Source: Neisseriaceae bacterium (GTDB lineage: Bacteria > Pseudomonadota > Gammaproteobacteria > Burkholderiales > Neisseriaceae). From it: DNA of 64,000 nt. Positions 8,326 to 19,047 of this stretch are shown piece after piece. The position numbers were made by a program, and so were the translations under genes. A model generated the notes under the pieces. The model ran no database searches, had not been told where the DNA came from, and worked only from the letters and a program-made list of their open reading frames with translations. Numbering within the stretch: position 1 is the stretch's first letter; the number at the start of each line of letters is the position of its first letter. The stretch is taken from NCBI GenBank assembly GCA_017991555.1, contig JAGOQM010000002.1, forward strand, positions 372,001-436,000, given 5' to 3'.

Positions 8326-9768
8326 TCAACGCGGCTTTGCCTTATTCTTCTGCGATAAACGCTGCGATATTTGTTGTTTTTTTTCTTCTTTTTTGGCAAT
8401 CCGATTACTTAACTGAGCACGACGTGGGCCAGCATTGGCTTGGTTGTCGACGTTGGCAAACGGGTTGTCAGAAGACTTAAACTGAACGCGTAAAGGCGTG
8501 CCTTCTAGGTTAAATGCCTTACGGAAGGTCGCCACTAAATAACGGGTGTAGCTGTCCGAAATTTTTTGCAAGGCGTTACCATGCACCACGATCACCGGCG
8601 GATTGCTGCCGCCTTGGTGAGCATAGCGCATTTTCGGGCGAATCAGGCCAGCACGGGCCGGTTGCTGACGCTCTAAAGCAGATTGCAACACGCGGGTAAT
8701 TTTCGGCGTGGGCATCTTAATCATGGCGGCTTTATAGGCCTGATTAATCGATTTAAACAAATCGGGAATGCCGCGCTCTTTCAACGCTGAAATGTAATGG
8801 TATTTGGCAAAGTCCAAGAAATACAACTTGCGGTCGATCTCTTTTTTAATGGCGGCCTTGCGCTCTTCGGTCACGTCATCCCATTTATTCACGGCCACCA
8901 CTAAAGCACGGCCTGCCTCTAAGGCAAAACCAGCAATGGTGGCGTCTTGATCGGCGATGTCTTGTTGCGCATCCAAAACCAGCACCACCACGTTGGCCGC
9001 TTCAATGGCGCGCATGGTTTTGATCACGGAGAACTTCTCAATGGCCTCATCGACCTTACTGCGACGACGCACGCCGGCGGTGTCGATGATGGTGTAAGGC
9101 TTACCTTGACGTTCAAAGTCAATGTGGATGCTGTCGCGCGTGGTGCCTGCTTGGTCAAAAGCAATGACCCGCTCTTCGCCCAAGATCGCATTCACCAGCG
9201 TGGACTTACCCACGTTGGGGCGACCAATAATGGCAAACACAGGGTGATCGTTGGCCACTTCTTCTTCTGCGGCGTCAGGAAAGTGCGCCAACACTTCTTC
9301 CATCAGGTCGCGTACGCCTTCGCCATGCGCGCCTGAAATCACCACCGGCTCAGTCAAGCCCATTTCATAGAACTCTGCCGTCACCACGGCGCGGTTCATG
9401 CCTTCGGCCTTATTCACCGCGATGAATACGGGACGATCGCTTTGGCGCAGGCGGTTGGCAATCATTTTATCCTGTGGCGTCAGGCCCGAACGGGCGTCCA
9501 CCAAGAAAATCACGGCATCGGCTTCGTCCACCGCTTGCAGCGTTTGCTTGGCCATTTCAAATAGAATACCGCTGTCTACCACCGGTTCGAAACCGCCGGT
9601 ATCCACCACCAAATAAGGCTTGCTGGCGCCCTTGCCGTGGCCGTAGTGACGGTCACGGGTTAAACCGGGTAGGTCTGCCACCAACGCGTCTTTGGTACGC
9701 GTGAGGCGATTAAACAAAGTAGACTTACCTACGTTAGGACGTCCAACCAAAACAATCGTGGGTTTCAT
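8326..9768 (-). CDS. der: Ribosome biogenesis GTPase Der (EngA)
   Basis: Der is an essential double GTPase of 50S subunit assembly. The 480-residue protein has tandem G domains with P-loops GRPNVGKST at 9-17 and 182-190, each with its own DTxG and NKxD motifs. These are followed by the KH-like C-terminal domain and a basic tail rich in Lys/Gln. Its ATG overlaps the bamB stop by one base (TAATG), so translation is coupled. It is the last gene of the ndk-to-der block. Confidence 0.97.
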   Translation of the reverse strand: MKPTIVLVGRPNVGKSTLFNRLTRTKDALVADLPGLTRDRHYGHGKGASKPYLVVDTGGFEPVVDSGILFEMAKQTLQAVDEADAVIFLVDARSGLTPQDKMIANRLRQSDRPVFIAVNKAEGMNRAVVTAEFYEMGLTEPVVISGAHGEGVRDLMEEVLAHFPDAAEEEVANDHPVFAIIGRPNVGKSTLVNAILGEERVIAFDQAGTTRDSIHIDFERQGKPYTIIDTAGVRRRSKVDEAIEKFSVIKTMRAIEAANVVVLVLDAQQDIADQDATIAGFALEAGRALVVAVNKWDDVTEERKAAIKKEIDRKLYFLDFAKYHYISALKERGIPDLFKSINQAYKAAMIKMPTPKITRVLQSALERQQPARAGLIRPKMRYAHQGGSNPPVIVVHGNALQKISDSYTRYLVATFRKAFNLEGTPLRVQFKSSDNPFANVDNQANAGPRRAQLSNRIAKKEEKKQQISQRLSQKNKAKPR

Positions 9769-10904
9769 TAACTAACACCTGCTCCAACCAGCATCAACTT
9801 ACCTGATGCGCCTTGTAATAAAGTCATGCCGTTCAGACGCAGCGGCTGAGCCGTCAGCGCGCCAACCGGCAGTTTTGTACGGCCAATAAAGGCACCCGTT
9901 AACGGGTCCATAATATGGGCATACCCTTCAAAATCCACCACTACTAAACCATTTTTCAATAAAATAGGCGCAGAGATTCTTCTGTTTTTCAATGAGTCAT
10001 TTTGCCAAACTTCTTGGCCATCAGCACGGTTAAAAGCCGACACCAAGCCATTGTCTTCGCTCACCACCACCAGATCGCCATACACTTCGATGCCTTTACT
10101 TGAAGACAAAGGTTTCGACCACATGATTTGCCAATCACGCATGTCGTAACAGGTCACGTAGCCTTGGAAGGCGGCGGCGCAAATTTGTGGGCCATCGGTA
10201 ATCGGACGGCTCAACACTTCGGTCACGCGGTCAAAGTCAGTCGCGCCACGAGGGAACGAAATGGGGGCTTCGAAGACTGGGGCACCGGCACCGGCATCCA
10301 CCAGTTGCAGCACACCACCGTCTTGGCCGACCAAGAAGTGACGCTCATCCATTGGCATCATCGACCCGGTACCGCGAACCTGCAAGCCTGACTGGGCGCC
10401 GACAAACGACCAACCGATGTCGCCGGTTTGCGGATTAAAGCCGGTCAAGCGTCCGTCTTTGGTTTTAACCACCAGCACCGATTGCAACATAAGCGGCGCT
10501 TCGCTCAACACGCTGGTTAAGTTGCTGCGCCAAACTTCGGCCTTGGTGCTCAGGTTATAAGCCACCAGATCACCACTTGCGCTGCCCACAAAGGCCAAGT
10601 CGCCGGCCACGGCCACACCGGCCACCAGCTTTTGTTTGGTGTCGATGCTGTTTAAAACGCGGCCCGTTTGAAAATCCAGCTCAACGATGCGGCCTTTTTC
10701 ATTGGCGGCGTACACTTTATCGCCGACCAAGGCAGGGGCAAAGCCCAGCGTGCTGGTTGGGCCAACGTCTGCCGTCCACTGCACGTCCATTTGGGTTTGC
10801 TGACTGATTTCCAGCAGTTTGGCTGGGTCTGTCGGCTTCATCTTCGAGGAGCAGGCCGCTAGGCCCACCGCCATTAAACCAATCACAAGTGCTTTATATT
10901 TCAT
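9768..10904 (-). CDS. bamB: Outer-membrane assembly lipoprotein BamB
   Basis: BamB is the beta-propeller lipoprotein of the BAM complex that inserts outer-membrane barrels. The 378 residues start with a lipoprotein signal whose lipobox LAAC puts the lipidated cysteine at residue 18. PQQ-type propeller blades follow, with repeated motifs such as [20 protein letters not shown] and [16 protein letters not shown]. The gene sits between yfgM and der, the conserved context of this gene in Proteobacteria. Confidence 0.95.
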   Translation of the reverse strand: MKYKALVIGLMAVGLAACSSKMKPTDPAKLLEISQQTQMDVQWTADVGPTSTLGFAPALVGDKVYAANEKGRIVELDFQTGRVLNSIDTKQKLVAGVAVAGDLAFVGSASGDLVAYNLSTKAEVWRSNLTSVLSEAPLMLQSVLVVKTKDGRLTGFNPQTGDIGWSFVGAQSGLQVRGTGSMMPMDERHFLVGQDGGVLQLVDAGAGAPVFEAPISFPRGATDFDRVTEVLSRPITDGPQICAAAFQGYVTCYDMRDWQIMWSKPLSSSKGIEVYGDLVVVSEDNGLVSAFNRADGQEVWQNDSLKNRRISAPILLKNGLVVVDFEGYAHIMDPLTGAFIGRTKLPVGALTAQPLRLNGMTLLQGASGKLMLVGAGVS

Positions 10905-10906
10905 GA

Positions 10907-11533
10907 TTACCCCTGTTGATTACGCTTCAGCTCAATCACGGCACGACCAGGTGCTTTCTCGTCGGTTTTGGCCAACGCTAGGTCATAAGCCTCTTTGGCT
11001 TCGGCTATTTTGCCTTGAGCGGCGTAAATGTCACCGCGTACAGATAATAATAAGCCTTCAAATTCTGGTTCGACTTTGGCCTTGGTCATCAAGATGGCTT
11101 CGTCGTATTTTTTCTGTTGTAGCAACACCACGGCCAAACGCTCGGTGGTGATGGCTTGAACCAACGGATCTTTGTGGTTGTCCTTCACCCAAGTCAAAGC
11201 TTTGGTTGCCCCGTCAAAATCACCACCATCAAAATACACTCCGGCCATCATCAGGCTGGCCTGAGTGGTCAACGACACTTTAGCATAGTCGTTTTGGAGG
11301 GTGGCCAATGAGGCTTTGGCCTTGTCTAAATCAGAAGCTTGCACTTCTTTGGTTAACTGGTCCAGAACAATGGCCGCGTCGGCAGACTTGTTCATCTGCT
11401 TTTGTTGGTAAACATAATTACCCACATAAGCAATGGCGCCAATCAACAACGCCAAAAACAACCAGCGACCCCAGTTTTTCCAGAACCGTTTAAAGCCTTC
11501 TACTTCTTCATGTGCTTGTAAATCGTAGGCCAT
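10907..11533 (-). CDS. yfgM: YfgM-family TPR protein (ancillary SecYEG subunit)
   Basis: This 208-residue protein has a cytoplasmic N-terminus (AYDLQAHEEVEGFKRFWKNWG), one membrane span (WLFLALLIGAIAYVGNYVY, about 24-42) and a periplasmic TPR-like region of short helical pairs. E. coli YfgM associates with the Sec translocon and periplasmic chaperones. It lies 3 bp from hisS and 2 bp from bamB, the usual operon position. Length matches the family. Confidence 0.9.
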   Translation of the reverse strand: MAYDLQAHEEVEGFKRFWKNWGRWLFLALLIGAIAYVGNYVYQQKQMNKSADAAIVLDQLTKEVQASDLDKAKASLATLQNDYAKVSLTTQASLMMAGVYFDGGDFDGATKALTWVKDNHKDPLVQAITTERLAVVLLQQKKYDEAILMTKAKVEPEFEGLLLSVRGDIYAAQGKIAEAKEAYDLALAKTDEKAPGRAVIELKRNQQG

Positions 11534-11536
11534 GAC

Positions 11537-12808
11537 TTATTCCATCCATTCTGTTAGTTGTTTGACTAAATCTGTTTGCGCCACGGTGATCTGCGCTTTA
11601 TCGCCACGCAGGTCTTTAATGCTCACCGAAGCGGTGTTCAATTCGTTCTCACCCAGGATCACGGCGTAATGCGCGCCGCTGCCATCGGCTTTTTTCATTT
11701 GTGACTTAAAGCTGGCCACGCCGCCGTGCTGCAAGACGTTAAAGCCAGCCTGACGTAAGGTTTTGGCCAACACCAAAGCCGCCACTGCGGCGCCCTCACC
11801 CTGTTGTAACAGATACACGTCTGGGGCGGCATCCACGGTTAGGGTGCCGAACTCTTGCGCCAAAAGAATCAAGCGTTCAATCCCTATGGCAAAGCCCACT
11901 GACGGCGCCGGCTTGCCACCCAACTCTTCAATCAGGCCATCGTAACGTCCACCACCACACACGGTGCCTTGAGAACCCAGCTTGGTGGTCACCCACTCAA
12001 ACACGCTTAAGTTATAGTAATCTAAGCCACGCACCAAGCGAGGGTTTTCAACGTAAGGAATGCCTAAAGCGGTGATCATGGCCTTGTAATCGGCGTAGTG
12101 CTTCAGCGATGCCTCGCCCAAATAGTCGATCAGCTTCGGTGCGGCATTGGCCATCGCCTGCAAATCAGGGTTTTTGGTGTCTAAAACACGCAGCGGGTTG
12201 GTGTACAGGCGCTTTTTGGCGTCTTCATCCAAAATGTCGGCGTGCGCTTCCAAGTGCTTAATCAAGGCTTCGCGATGGGCAGCGCGCTCTTCGCGGTTGC
12301 CCAGGGTATTGATCTCTAGGGTCAAGTAATCTTGCAAACCCAAACGACACCATAAGTCGTAGGCCATGCCAATCAGTTCGGCATCCACGTCTGGGCCTTC
12401 AAAGCCCAAGCATTCCACCCCAATTTGGTGGAACTGACGATAACGGCCTTTTTGTGGGCGCTCATGGCGGAACATTGGGCCCATATACCACAGGCGCTGT
12501 GGCCCATTATAAAGCAGATTGTGCTCAACCACGGCGCGCAAACACGACGCCGTGCCTTCTGGACGCAAGGTTAAAGAATCGCCGTTGAGGCTGTCCACAA
12601 AGGTGTACATTTCTTTATCCACAATGTCGGTGTTCTCACCGATGGAGCGCACAAATAATTGCGTGGATTCAACCACGGGGGTGCGGATTAGCGACACGCC
12701 GTAGCTGGCGGTCCAGTCGTTCACTTCTGCTTCAAAACGTTGCCAGTAGGCTGAGTTGCTTGGCAACAAATCGTTCATGCCTTTGATGGCCTGTACTTTT
12801 ACACTCAT
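11537..12808 (-). CDS. hisS: Histidyl-tRNA synthetase
   Basis: A class II aminoacyl-tRNA synthetase of 423 residues. Motif 2 is visible in [21 protein letters not shown]. The histidine-specific motif [16 protein letters not shown] and motif 3 ([11 protein letters not shown]) follow. The C-terminal anticodon-binding domain begins near [11 protein letters not shown]. The N-terminal IKGMNDLLP is typical. It is co-oriented with ispG upstream and yfgM downstream. Confidence 0.98.
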   Translation of the reverse strand: MSVKVQAIKGMNDLLPSNSAYWQRFEAEVNDWTASYGVSLIRTPVVESTQLFVRSIGENTDIVDKEMYTFVDSLNGDSLTLRPEGTASCLRAVVEHNLLYNGPQRLWYMGPMFRHERPQKGRYRQFHQIGVECLGFEGPDVDAELIGMAYDLWCRLGLQDYLTLEINTLGNREERAAHREALIKHLEAHADILDEDAKKRLYTNPLRVLDTKNPDLQAMANAAPKLIDYLGEASLKHYADYKAMITALGIPYVENPRLVRGLDYYNLSVFEWVTTKLGSQGTVCGGGRYDGLIEELGGKPAPSVGFAIGIERLILLAQEFGTLTVDAAPDVYLLQQGEGAAVAALVLAKTLRQAGFNVLQHGGVASFKSQMKKADGSGAHYAVILGENELNTASVSIKDLRGDKAQITVAQTDLVKQLTEWME

Positions 12809-12837
12809 GGTTCTCGTCTTTATCTTTATTGGTTTTG

Positions 12838-14115
12838 TTATGAATTAATAATGGGGATGACTTTGTGACGGCTGCGTCGGTCGCCGCCCTCACCAAAATG
12901 CGTCACCACATAGTCATTCACAATTTGAATAAACTGTTCGGCCATTTGATCGCCTTTTAAGGTCACCATACGCTTGCCGTCAACATAAACCGGCGCCACC
13001 GGTACTTCACCAGTACCCGGCAAGCTGATGCCGATGTCGGCCAGCTTACTCTCGCCTGGTCCGTTCACCACGCAGCCCATCACGGCCACGTTTAAAGCCT
13101 CTACGCCTGGATATTGCAGGCGCCAAATCACCATTTGCTCACGCAAATACTGCTGAATGTCTTGCGCCAGCTCTTGGAACACCGTGCTGGTGGTGCGACC
13201 ACAGCCCGGACAGGCCGTCACCAAGGGGGTAAAGTGACGCAAGCCCATGGTTTGCAATAATTCCTGCGCCACAATGACTTCTTGGGTGCGGGCGCTGCCT
13301 GGCTCTGGCGTCAGGGAAATGCGAATGGTATCACCAATTCCCTCTTGCAACAAAATGGCCAGTGCGACGCTGGACGCCACAATGCCCTTACTGCCCATGC
13401 CGGCTTCGGTTAAGCCCAGGTGTAAGGGGTATTCGCAACGGCTGCCTAGGTCACGGTAGACGCTGATGAGGTCTTGTACGTTACTGACCTTGCACGACAA
13501 AATAATCTTGTTTTCGGCCAGGCCAATGTCGCGCGCTTTTTGCGCCGACTCTAAGGCCGAGATGATTAAGGCTTCCTTCATCACTTGGTCCGCCGTTTTA
13601 GGGCTACCCAAAGCCAGATTTTCATCCATTAAGCGCTTCGACAAGGATTGGTCTAGGCTGCCCCAGTTCACGCCAATGCGCACGGCTTTGTCGTGTTCTA
13701 TGGCTTGCTCAATCATGTAGCTGAATTTTTCGTCGCCTTTAACGCCCTTGCCGACGTTACCGGGATTAATCCGGTATTTGGCTAAGGCTTTGGCACAGTC
13801 CTGATAGTCGCGCAGCAGGCGCTCACCATTAAAGTGAAAGTCGCCCACCAACGGCACGTTACAACCCATGTCGTCTAAGCGTTGGCGAATCTCCGCCACC
13901 TTGGCCGCAGCCTCGGGGCTGTTCACCGTGATGCGCACCATTTCCGAGCCAGCGTTGGCCAGCTCAAAAACCTGCTGTGCCGTGCCCACGGCATCTGCCG
14001 TGTCGGTGTTGGTCATCGACTGAACCACCACTGGGGCCGTAGAACCCACCAAAACGTGGTCGATGGCCACAGTATGGGTTTGACGTCTTACTAATACATT
14101 ACGATCTTCATTCAT
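12838..14115 (-). CDS. ispG: 4-Hydroxy-3-methylbut-2-enyl diphosphate synthase
   Basis: IspG is the [4Fe-4S] enzyme of the MEP pathway that converts MEcPP to HMBPP. The 425-residue protein has the TIM-barrel segment beginning [17 protein letters not shown]. The C-terminal cluster-binding cysteines are in [11 protein letters not shown] and [13 protein letters not shown]. The length fits the proteobacterial form without the plant insert. Start ATG 14115 is separated from the rodZ stop by one base. It lies between rodZ and hisS, the canonical order. Confidence 0.97.
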   Translation of the reverse strand: MNEDRNVLVRRQTHTVAIDHVLVGSTAPVVVQSMTNTDTADAVGTAQQVFELANAGSEMVRITVNSPEAAAKVAEIRQRLDDMGCNVPLVGDFHFNGERLLRDYQDCAKALAKYRINPGNVGKGVKGDEKFSYMIEQAIEHDKAVRIGVNWGSLDQSLSKRLMDENLALGSPKTADQVMKEALIISALESAQKARDIGLAENKIILSCKVSNVQDLISVYRDLGSRCEYPLHLGLTEAGMGSKGIVASSVALAILLQEGIGDTIRISLTPEPGSARTQEVIVAQELLQTMGLRHFTPLVTACPGCGRTTSTVFQELAQDIQQYLREQMVIWRLQYPGVEALNVAVMGCVVNGPGESKLADIGISLPGTGEVPVAPVYVDGKRMVTLKGDQMAEQFIQIVNDYVVTHFGEGGDRRSRHKVIPIINS

Positions 14116-14116
14116 T

Positions 14117-14983
14117 TTATTTAGGTACCGTTACCGCGGCAGTGATTTTGTCCACAAAAGCACCTGACAGGTCCACCGCTTCATCATTAAATGTCATGCT
14201 GGCGCCGCGTGCGTAGCCAATTCGCACATCGTAAGGTGCGCCACCTTCAAACTTGTGCTCGCTGCGTGCAGGCACAATTTGATTGATCAATACTTCACCG
14301 TCTTTGCTTTTCACCACCAGCATTGAGCGGCTGGCGATGTTGATCACCAAAACGTCGTTACCAACCGCCGCTGGGGCGTTGGCCTCTGATTCGGCGGCGG
14401 CCGCGTCGGCGGCAGTCGCTTCGGCGCTGCCCTCAACCGCTTCAGTACCGCCGACAGGCGTCACAGGCACCGCTGGGGCCACCTGAGGCGCAGCCAGCTC
14501 ACCTACGGCCAAAGGCGCGTCATCACTTGCGCCTGACTCTTCTGCTTCGCCCTTAGGCCAGGCAATCGCCACGCCCACGATGACCACCACTAAACCCGCC
14601 ATCCATAGCCATTTAGGCAGCTTTTTAGCGCTGCCGCCATTGCGAACGGGTGCCTGCGACTGTTGGCTTTGCGCATGATTCACTGCCACGCGCTCGGAAG
14701 GGAACATCACGTTCAAATCCGCCAACACTTCGGCTTCGTTTAGCTGCAAAAAGCGGGCATAGCTACGAAAAAAACCACGGGCAAAAACGGGTTCGGTAAA
14801 GCGGCTTGGATCGTTGGTTTCCATTGCCTCTACCTGAGACACGGCTAGCTTTAAACGTTCGGCCACTTCGCCTACGCTCAAACCTTTAGTCAATCGGGCC
14901 TGTTTCAACTTCTCACCCAGCATCAACACACCATTGGTTACAGGAGCTGTATCGGTCGCTTGTGTTTGTTCCACGTCACTCAT
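14117..14983 (-). CDS. rodZ: RodZ-family cell-shape protein
   Basis: RodZ links the MreB cytoskeleton to the envelope. The 288 residues comprise a cytoplasmic helix-turn-helix of Xre type ([23 protein letters not shown], about 22-44, extending to 90), a membrane span ([17 protein letters not shown], about 126-142), an Ala/Pro/Glu-rich periplasmic linker, and a C-terminal DUF4115 domain ([29 protein letters not shown]). It is the first gene after a 229-bp gap and so may have its own promoter there. Confidence 0.92.
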   Translation of the reverse strand: MSDVEQTQATDTAPVTNGVLMLGEKLKQARLTKGLSVGEVAERLKLAVSQVEAMETNDPSRFTEPVFARGFFRSYARFLQLNEAEVLADLNVMFPSERVAVNHAQSQQSQAPVRNGGSAKKLPKWLWMAGLVVVIVGVAIAWPKGEAEESGASDDAPLAVGELAAPQVAPAVPVTPVGGTEAVEGSAEATAADAAAAESEANAPAAVGNDVLVINIASRSMLVVKSKDGEVLINQIVPARSEHKFEGGAPYDVRIGYARGASMTFNDEAVDLSGAFVDKITAAVTVPK

Positions 14984-15152
14984 AATCCCGTCCTAAAATA
15001 TCTTAACGTCTTGCTTTGGTATGATTCAAAAGCAGGCCTTGGGTATTCTTCATGCTTTTTTTGCCCTAAAGCCTACTCACTTAATAGAAGCATCAACCCG
15101 TCGCCCCTCATTTCAAGGGGCCAACGCCGTCAATCCTCTTATCCTTACTTAC

Positions 15153-15178
15153 GGCGACGCTGTCTCGACAGCGGCGCC
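15153..15178. repeat. 26-bp quasi-palindrome in the pilW-rodZ gap
   Basis: Arms GGCGACGCTGTC and GACAGCGGCGCC pair over 12 bp with one mismatch and only two bases between them. It lies 35 bp after the pilW stop and about 170 bp before rodZ on the minus strand. There is no U-run, so it is either an attenuating hairpin or a protein site. I see no gene in the 229-bp gap that holds it. Confidence 0.5.
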
Positions 15179-15212
15179 TGCTATTCTATCGTATTCGTGC
15201 CCTTAGGCTGGC

Positions 15213-15677
15213 TCAGTCATTTTGGCAAACGTGTTGCTGCGCCCTCACCTGAGCCAAATAGGCATAATCAACGTCGGCCAAGGCCCGCTCAAAATACCGC
15301 ATCACCTCAACTGGTTCCGCCTGTGCTGCCCTATCCTGGCACAAATACCAGGCATAATGGTGATTGGGTGCGCCGGCGCTGGGCGCCAAACGCAGCGCTT
15401 GTGCATAACTTTGCTGCGCCTCTGTGGGCCGGGCCTGCTGTCGATACAGCTCGGCCCGAATCAACCACAGCGACACGTCGTTGGGCAGCAGCGCCACCGC
15501 CTGGTCTATCTGCTTAAAAGCTTCCTGCCATTGCCCTTGCGCCATGTAACCTTGCGCCAGGCTGGCCTTCACCACAGCCAAAGCCTGAGGCTGCTGCGGC
15601 GCGGGGCCAACCAGGCCCACACACGCCGTTAACGCCCACCCAGTCATGATCATCATGCCACCGAGTAGGCGCTTCAT
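15213..15677 (-). CDS. pilW: Type IV pilus biogenesis/stability protein PilW (short form)
   Basis: A TPR lipoprotein expected to promote assembly and stability of the PilQ secretin in type IV pili. The 154-residue protein has a lipoprotein signal with lipobox LTAC (lipidated C19), then TPR units (AQGYMAQGQWQEAFKQIDQAV and EAQQSYAQALRLAPSAGAPNHHYAWYLCQ). Homologues are usually around 230-260 residues, so this one is short and seems to lack the later TPRs. It sits 4 bp from rlmN and upstream of rodZ, as in other Betaproteobacteria. Confidence 0.8.
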   Translation of the reverse strand: MKRLLGGMMIMTGWALTACVGLVGPAPQQPQALAVVKASLAQGYMAQGQWQEAFKQIDQAVALLPNDVSLWLIRAELYRQQARPTEAQQSYAQALRLAPSAGAPNHHYAWYLCQDRAAQAEPVEVMRYFERALADVDYAYLAQVRAQQHVCQND

Positions 15678-15681
15678 GGGC

Positions 15682-16773
15682 CTAACTTTTCTCTAAGTTA
15701 ATTTGTTGCCACTTGGCCTGACGCTTGGTTTTATCCTTCACCTGCCCTGCCAGTTGCCCACAGGCGGCGTCAATGTCGTCGCCGCGGGTTTTACGCACGG
15801 TCACGATGAGGCCTGCTTCTTGCAACACGTCCCTAAACGCACGAATACGGTCGTTGCTAGAACGATCATAGCCTGAGTTAGGGAATGGGTTAAACGGAAT
15901 CAGGTTAAACTTACACGGCACGTCTTTCACCAATGCCACCAGTTCGTGCGCGTGCTGCACGTAGTCGTTCACACCCTGCAACATGACGTATTCAAAGGTC
16001 ACAAAGTCACGCGGTGCTTTCACCAAGTAACGCTGGCAGGCCGCCATCAGCTCTTTCAGCGGGTACTTTTTATTTAATGGCACGATTTCATCGCGCACGG
16101 CATCGTTAGACGCGTGTAAAGACACGGCCAACGCCACCGGACAATCTTCTTTAAGCCGATCCATTTGTGGCACCATGCCCGAGGTCGACACCGTCACGCG
16201 ACGGCGTGACAGCCCATAACCATGGTCGTCCAGCATGATGTTTAAAGCCGTCACCACATTGTCGTAGTTGGCCAGCGGCTCGCCCATCCCCATCATCACC
16301 ACGTTAGACACCACGCGCTCGTTGCGCGGGGTCACGCCCATGGCTTTATTGGCCCACCATAGCTGGCCAATGATTTCAGCGGCGCTGAGGTTACGGTTAA
16401 ACCCTTGGCGACCAGTAGAACAAAACGTGCACTCCAGCGCACAGCCAACCTGGGAAGAAATACACAGGGTGCCGCGTTCTGATTCGGGAATAAACACCGT
16501 TTCGACACCATTACCGGTGCCAACGTCTAACAACCACTTGCGGGTACCATCGACCGACGCCTGCGACGTCATCAAATCGGGTACTTGAATAATGGCCTGC
16601 TCGTCTAATTTAGCGCGCAGTGATTTTGCCAAGTCCGTCATGTCGTCAAAACTAGAGGCACCCATTTGGTGCATCCAACGCATCACCTGTTTGGCACGGA
16701 ATGGCTTCTCGCCCATTTCTTCGAAATGGCGCGTTAGCCCTGGCAAATCATAATTTAATAAATTGGTACGCAT
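15682..16773 (-). CDS. rlmN: 23S rRNA/tRNA adenine-C2 methyltransferase RlmN
   Basis: A radical-SAM methyltransferase that makes m2A2503 in 23S rRNA and m2A37 in some tRNAs. The 363-residue protein carries the cluster motif [11 protein letters not shown], with three cysteines in CxxxCxxC spacing. It also has the [13 protein letters not shown] glycine-rich SAM motif and a C-terminal segment with [17 protein letters not shown], whose Cys is one of the two catalytic cysteines. Length and order (ndk-rlmN-pilW) are standard. Confidence 0.97.
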   Translation of the reverse strand: MRTNLLNYDLPGLTRHFEEMGEKPFRAKQVMRWMHQMGASSFDDMTDLAKSLRAKLDEQAIIQVPDLMTSQASVDGTRKWLLDVGTGNGVETVFIPESERGTLCISSQVGCALECTFCSTGRQGFNRNLSAAEIIGQLWWANKAMGVTPRNERVVSNVVMMGMGEPLANYDNVVTALNIMLDDHGYGLSRRRVTVSTSGMVPQMDRLKEDCPVALAVSLHASNDAVRDEIVPLNKKYPLKELMAACQRYLVKAPRDFVTFEYVMLQGVNDYVQHAHELVALVKDVPCKFNLIPFNPFPNSGYDRSSNDRIRAFRDVLQEAGLIVTVRKTRGDDIDAACGQLAGQVKDKTKRQAKWQQINLEKS

Positions 16774-16778
16774 ACTAA

Positions 16779-16819
16779 TTCAGGCAGACGCATCTACGGC
16801 TGCAAACGGCCTGCCTGAA
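16779..16819. repeat. Inverted repeat between ndk and rlmN (TTCAGGCAG / CTGCCTGAA)
   Basis: Two perfect 9-bp arms are separated by 23 bases in the 58-bp ndk-rlmN gap. It lacks a U-run. The arm resembles Neisseriaceae uptake-sequence dialects that end in CTGAA, which are often arranged as inverted pairs after genes. It could equally be an mRNA-stabilising or partial-termination hairpin. Confidence 0.5.
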
Positions 16820-16831
16820 GGACTCCTTTAA

Positions 16832-17257
16832 TTAACGAGCACAGACTTCTGAATCATTGAAAAAATAAGCAATTTCAATGGCTGCATTTTCCAAGCTGTC
16901 AGAACCGTGTACTGCGTTGGCATCAATTGATTCAGCAAAATCAGCACGGATGGTGCCCGCTTCTGCTTCTTTAGGGTTAGTGGCACCCATTAGTTCACGG
17001 TTTTTCAAAACCGCATTTTCACCTTCCAACACTTGGATCATCACTGGGCCGCTGGTCATGAATTTAACCAAGTCGGCAAAGAAAGGACGCTCTTTGTGTA
17101 CGGCGTAGAAGCCTTCAGCATCGGCTTGTGACAGCTGTTTCATTTTAGCAGCAACCACTTTAAGGCCGTTGTTTTCGAAACGAGTGTAAATTTGACCAAT
17201 AACATTTTTAGCTACGGCATCAGGCTTGATAATAGAAATAGTGCGTTCAATCGCCAT
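16832..17257 (-). CDS. ndk: Nucleoside diphosphate kinase
   Basis: Ndk equilibrates nucleoside tri- and diphosphates through a phospho-histidine. The 141 residues are the normal length. [22 protein letters not shown] opens the fold, [18 protein letters not shown] is the nucleotide-binding stretch, and [12 protein letters not shown] holds the active-site His (about residue 117). It is the first gene of the long minus-strand block running to der. Confidence 0.98.
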   Translation of the reverse strand: MAIERTISIIKPDAVAKNVIGQIYTRFENNGLKVVAAKMKQLSQADAEGFYAVHKERPFFADLVKFMTSGPVMIQVLEGENAVLKNRELMGATNPKEAEAGTIRADFAESIDANAVHGSDSLENAAIEIAYFFNDSEVCAR

Positions 17258-17387
17258 TTGTAAATCTCCAACTTTTAAGTTTAGATAGGGAAAATGCGTT
17301 ATTTTAGCAAGGATTCGCCCCTAACAGACACTCTTTTTTACATAAATTTTATCTTATCGCTCAGTCACATGATCAATCGCATGGAAT

Positions 17388-18518
17388 TTATGCCAAAGTC
17401 AGGTGTGGCAACGACAGATATTGCTCCGTTTGCATGTCAATCAAACGGCTGGCGGTGCGCTCAAATTCAGCCGCAAAGTCGCCTTCGGTGTAAATGGCCT
17501 CTGGCGCCGCGGCGCTGGTGGCGATCATCTTGACGCGGTAATCGTAAAATACGTCCACCATCCAAGTGAGTCGTCGCGCCTCGCTGCGGCGATCGGCCTC
17601 AAGCTTTAAAATATCCGACACAAAAACGGTGTGATAGTGCTGGGCAAGGTATAAATAATCTGCCTGTGAGCGTGGCCCAAAGCACAGTTCTTTAAAATCA
17701 AACCAAATGGCGCCTTCGGTGTGGCCACGGGTAGTCAGCTTACGGCCATGGATGGTCACGACCTGCTCAAGCTTGGCCTGCCCCTGAGTGACTTGCGCAA
17801 ACAGGCTGGCCAACTTGGCGTCACAATCCGACTCGGTCGACACCAAAAAAATATCCGCCTTCGACAAGGCGCGCATCCGATAATCTTCGCCGCCGTCTAG
17901 GTTCACCACGTGCAGCTTGTCTTCCATCAGCTTGATCGTGGGCAAAAAGTTAGACCGCTGCAAGCCATTGGGATACAGCTCATTGGGCGCATAGTTTGAG
18001 GTCGCCACCAGCACGACCCCTTTGGCAAACAGACCTTCAAGCAGGCGCCCCAAAATCATGGCATCGGCAATGTCGCTGACGTGAAATTCGTCAAAGCACA
18101 ACAACCGTACCTCTTGGGCAATCTCTTCTGACACCACGGTCAGCGGATTGACCTCGCCCTTGTGCGCCCGCAGGCGCTCATGCACCTCGGCCATAAAGGC
18201 GTGAAAATGCACACGGCGCTTGCGCTTATACGGCAAACAGCCAAAAAAGGCGTCCATTACAAAACTTTTACCCCGCCCAACCCCGCCATAAAAGTACAGA
18301 CCCTTAGGCACGTGCGGTGAGCGAAAGCTGCGACCCAAAAAGCGATTGCGACGCTTTTTAAAATCCATTAAATCATGCCATAAGTCGTCTAAGATCTCGA
18401 TGGCCTGATATTGCGCCTTATCCTTAATAAAACCGTCTAAACGACTGGCTTTTTTATACCAAGATACAGGCGTCTCCCCCTCATATGCAGGAAGAACTAA
18501 TTGTCCTGATTGTGTCAT
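17388..18518 (-). CDS. zapE: Cell-division ATPase ZapE (AFG1 family)
   Basis: An AFG1-like AAA+ ATPase; E. coli ZapE binds FtsZ and acts at the division site. The 376-residue protein has a Walker A GGVGRGKS at 78-85, a Walker B LLCFDEFHVSDIADAM and sensor VATSNYAPNELYPNGLQR. GRKLTTRGHTEGAIWFDFKELC is a family hallmark in the C-terminal half. The length matches the family. It stands alone between ndk and the ihfB terminator. Confidence 0.92.
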   Translation of the reverse strand: MTQSGQLVLPAYEGETPVSWYKKASRLDGFIKDKAQYQAIEILDDLWHDLMDFKKRRNRFLGRSFRSPHVPKGLYFYGGVGRGKSFVMDAFFGCLPYKRKRRVHFHAFMAEVHERLRAHKGEVNPLTVVSEEIAQEVRLLCFDEFHVSDIADAMILGRLLEGLFAKGVVLVATSNYAPNELYPNGLQRSNFLPTIKLMEDKLHVVNLDGGEDYRMRALSKADIFLVSTESDCDAKLASLFAQVTQGQAKLEQVVTIHGRKLTTRGHTEGAIWFDFKELCFGPRSQADYLYLAQHYHTVFVSDILKLEADRRSEARRLTWMVDVFYDYRVKMIATSAAAPEAIYTEGDFAAEFERTASRLIDMQTEQYLSLPHLTLA

Positions 18519-18680
18519 CGTATGAACCCGTTATTTTTATTGATTATTTTATAATGATTCGGTGCTGCATTCACCACCAAGAATACACCATAGCAAAAAA
18601 AGCCGTACTAGGGTATCTATTTGCACTGAATAACCAAGCAAACGCTTATAAACCAAAGACTTTTTTAACGCTGGTAGACA

Positions 18681-18708
18681 AAAAAAAGCGCCGCTGTTAG
18701 GCGGCGCT
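18681..18708 (-). terminator. Terminator of the cmk-rpsA-ihfB operon
   Basis: Stem AGCGCCGC / GCGGCGCT with a six-base loop. Read on the minus strand it is followed by a run of eight T residues, 20 bp after the ihfB stop. The rest of the zapE-ihfB gap is AT-rich and holds nothing else convincing. Confidence 0.85.
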
Positions 18709-18727
18709 TACTCACAAAAGAAACATA

Positions 18728-19039
18728 TTAATTGGTTTTTTGCATTGCGCCATCAACACGCTCACGCAACTCTTTACCTGGCTTGAAGTGGGGTACGTAT
18801 TTCTCAGGCACGTCCACCTTTTCGCCGGTTTTAGGGTTACGCCCGGTGCGGGCTGGTCGGTGATTTAAATCAAAACTACCGAAACCACGAATCTCAATGC
18901 GTTGACCTTTCGCAAGGGAGCGCGTCATGGTGTCAACCAACACCTTAACGCCTTGCTCCACATCCTTTGCGACCAACTGAGTGTTACGCTTAGTGGCAAA
19001 CAAATCAACTAAGCGAAGCATTAACTCTGACTTGGTCAT
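18728..19039 (-). CDS. ihfB: Integration host factor subunit beta
   Basis: A DNA-bending HU/IHF-family protein of 103 residues. The beta-arm region contains [30 protein letters not shown] with the intercalating proline. The N-terminal [20 protein letters not shown] matches IhfB. It starts 8 bp after the rpsA stop, the conserved rpsA-ihfB pairing. Confidence 0.96.
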   Translation of the reverse strand: MTKSELMLRLVDLFATKRNTQLVAKDVEQGVKVLVDTMTRSLAKGQRIEIRGFGSFDLNHRPARTGRNPKTGEKVDVPEKYVPHFKPGKELRERVDGAMQKTN

Positions 19040-19047
19040 AACTCAGC

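Noticed and set aside
8947..9336. A 129-codon plus-strand frame opposite der
   Set aside because: It is antisense to the second GTPase domain of Der, without ribosome site or family signal.
18485..18700. A 71-codon plus-strand open frame in the zapE-ihfB gap
   Set aside because: It begins inside zapE, ends in the terminator hairpin, lacks a ribosome site and has no recognisable sequence.
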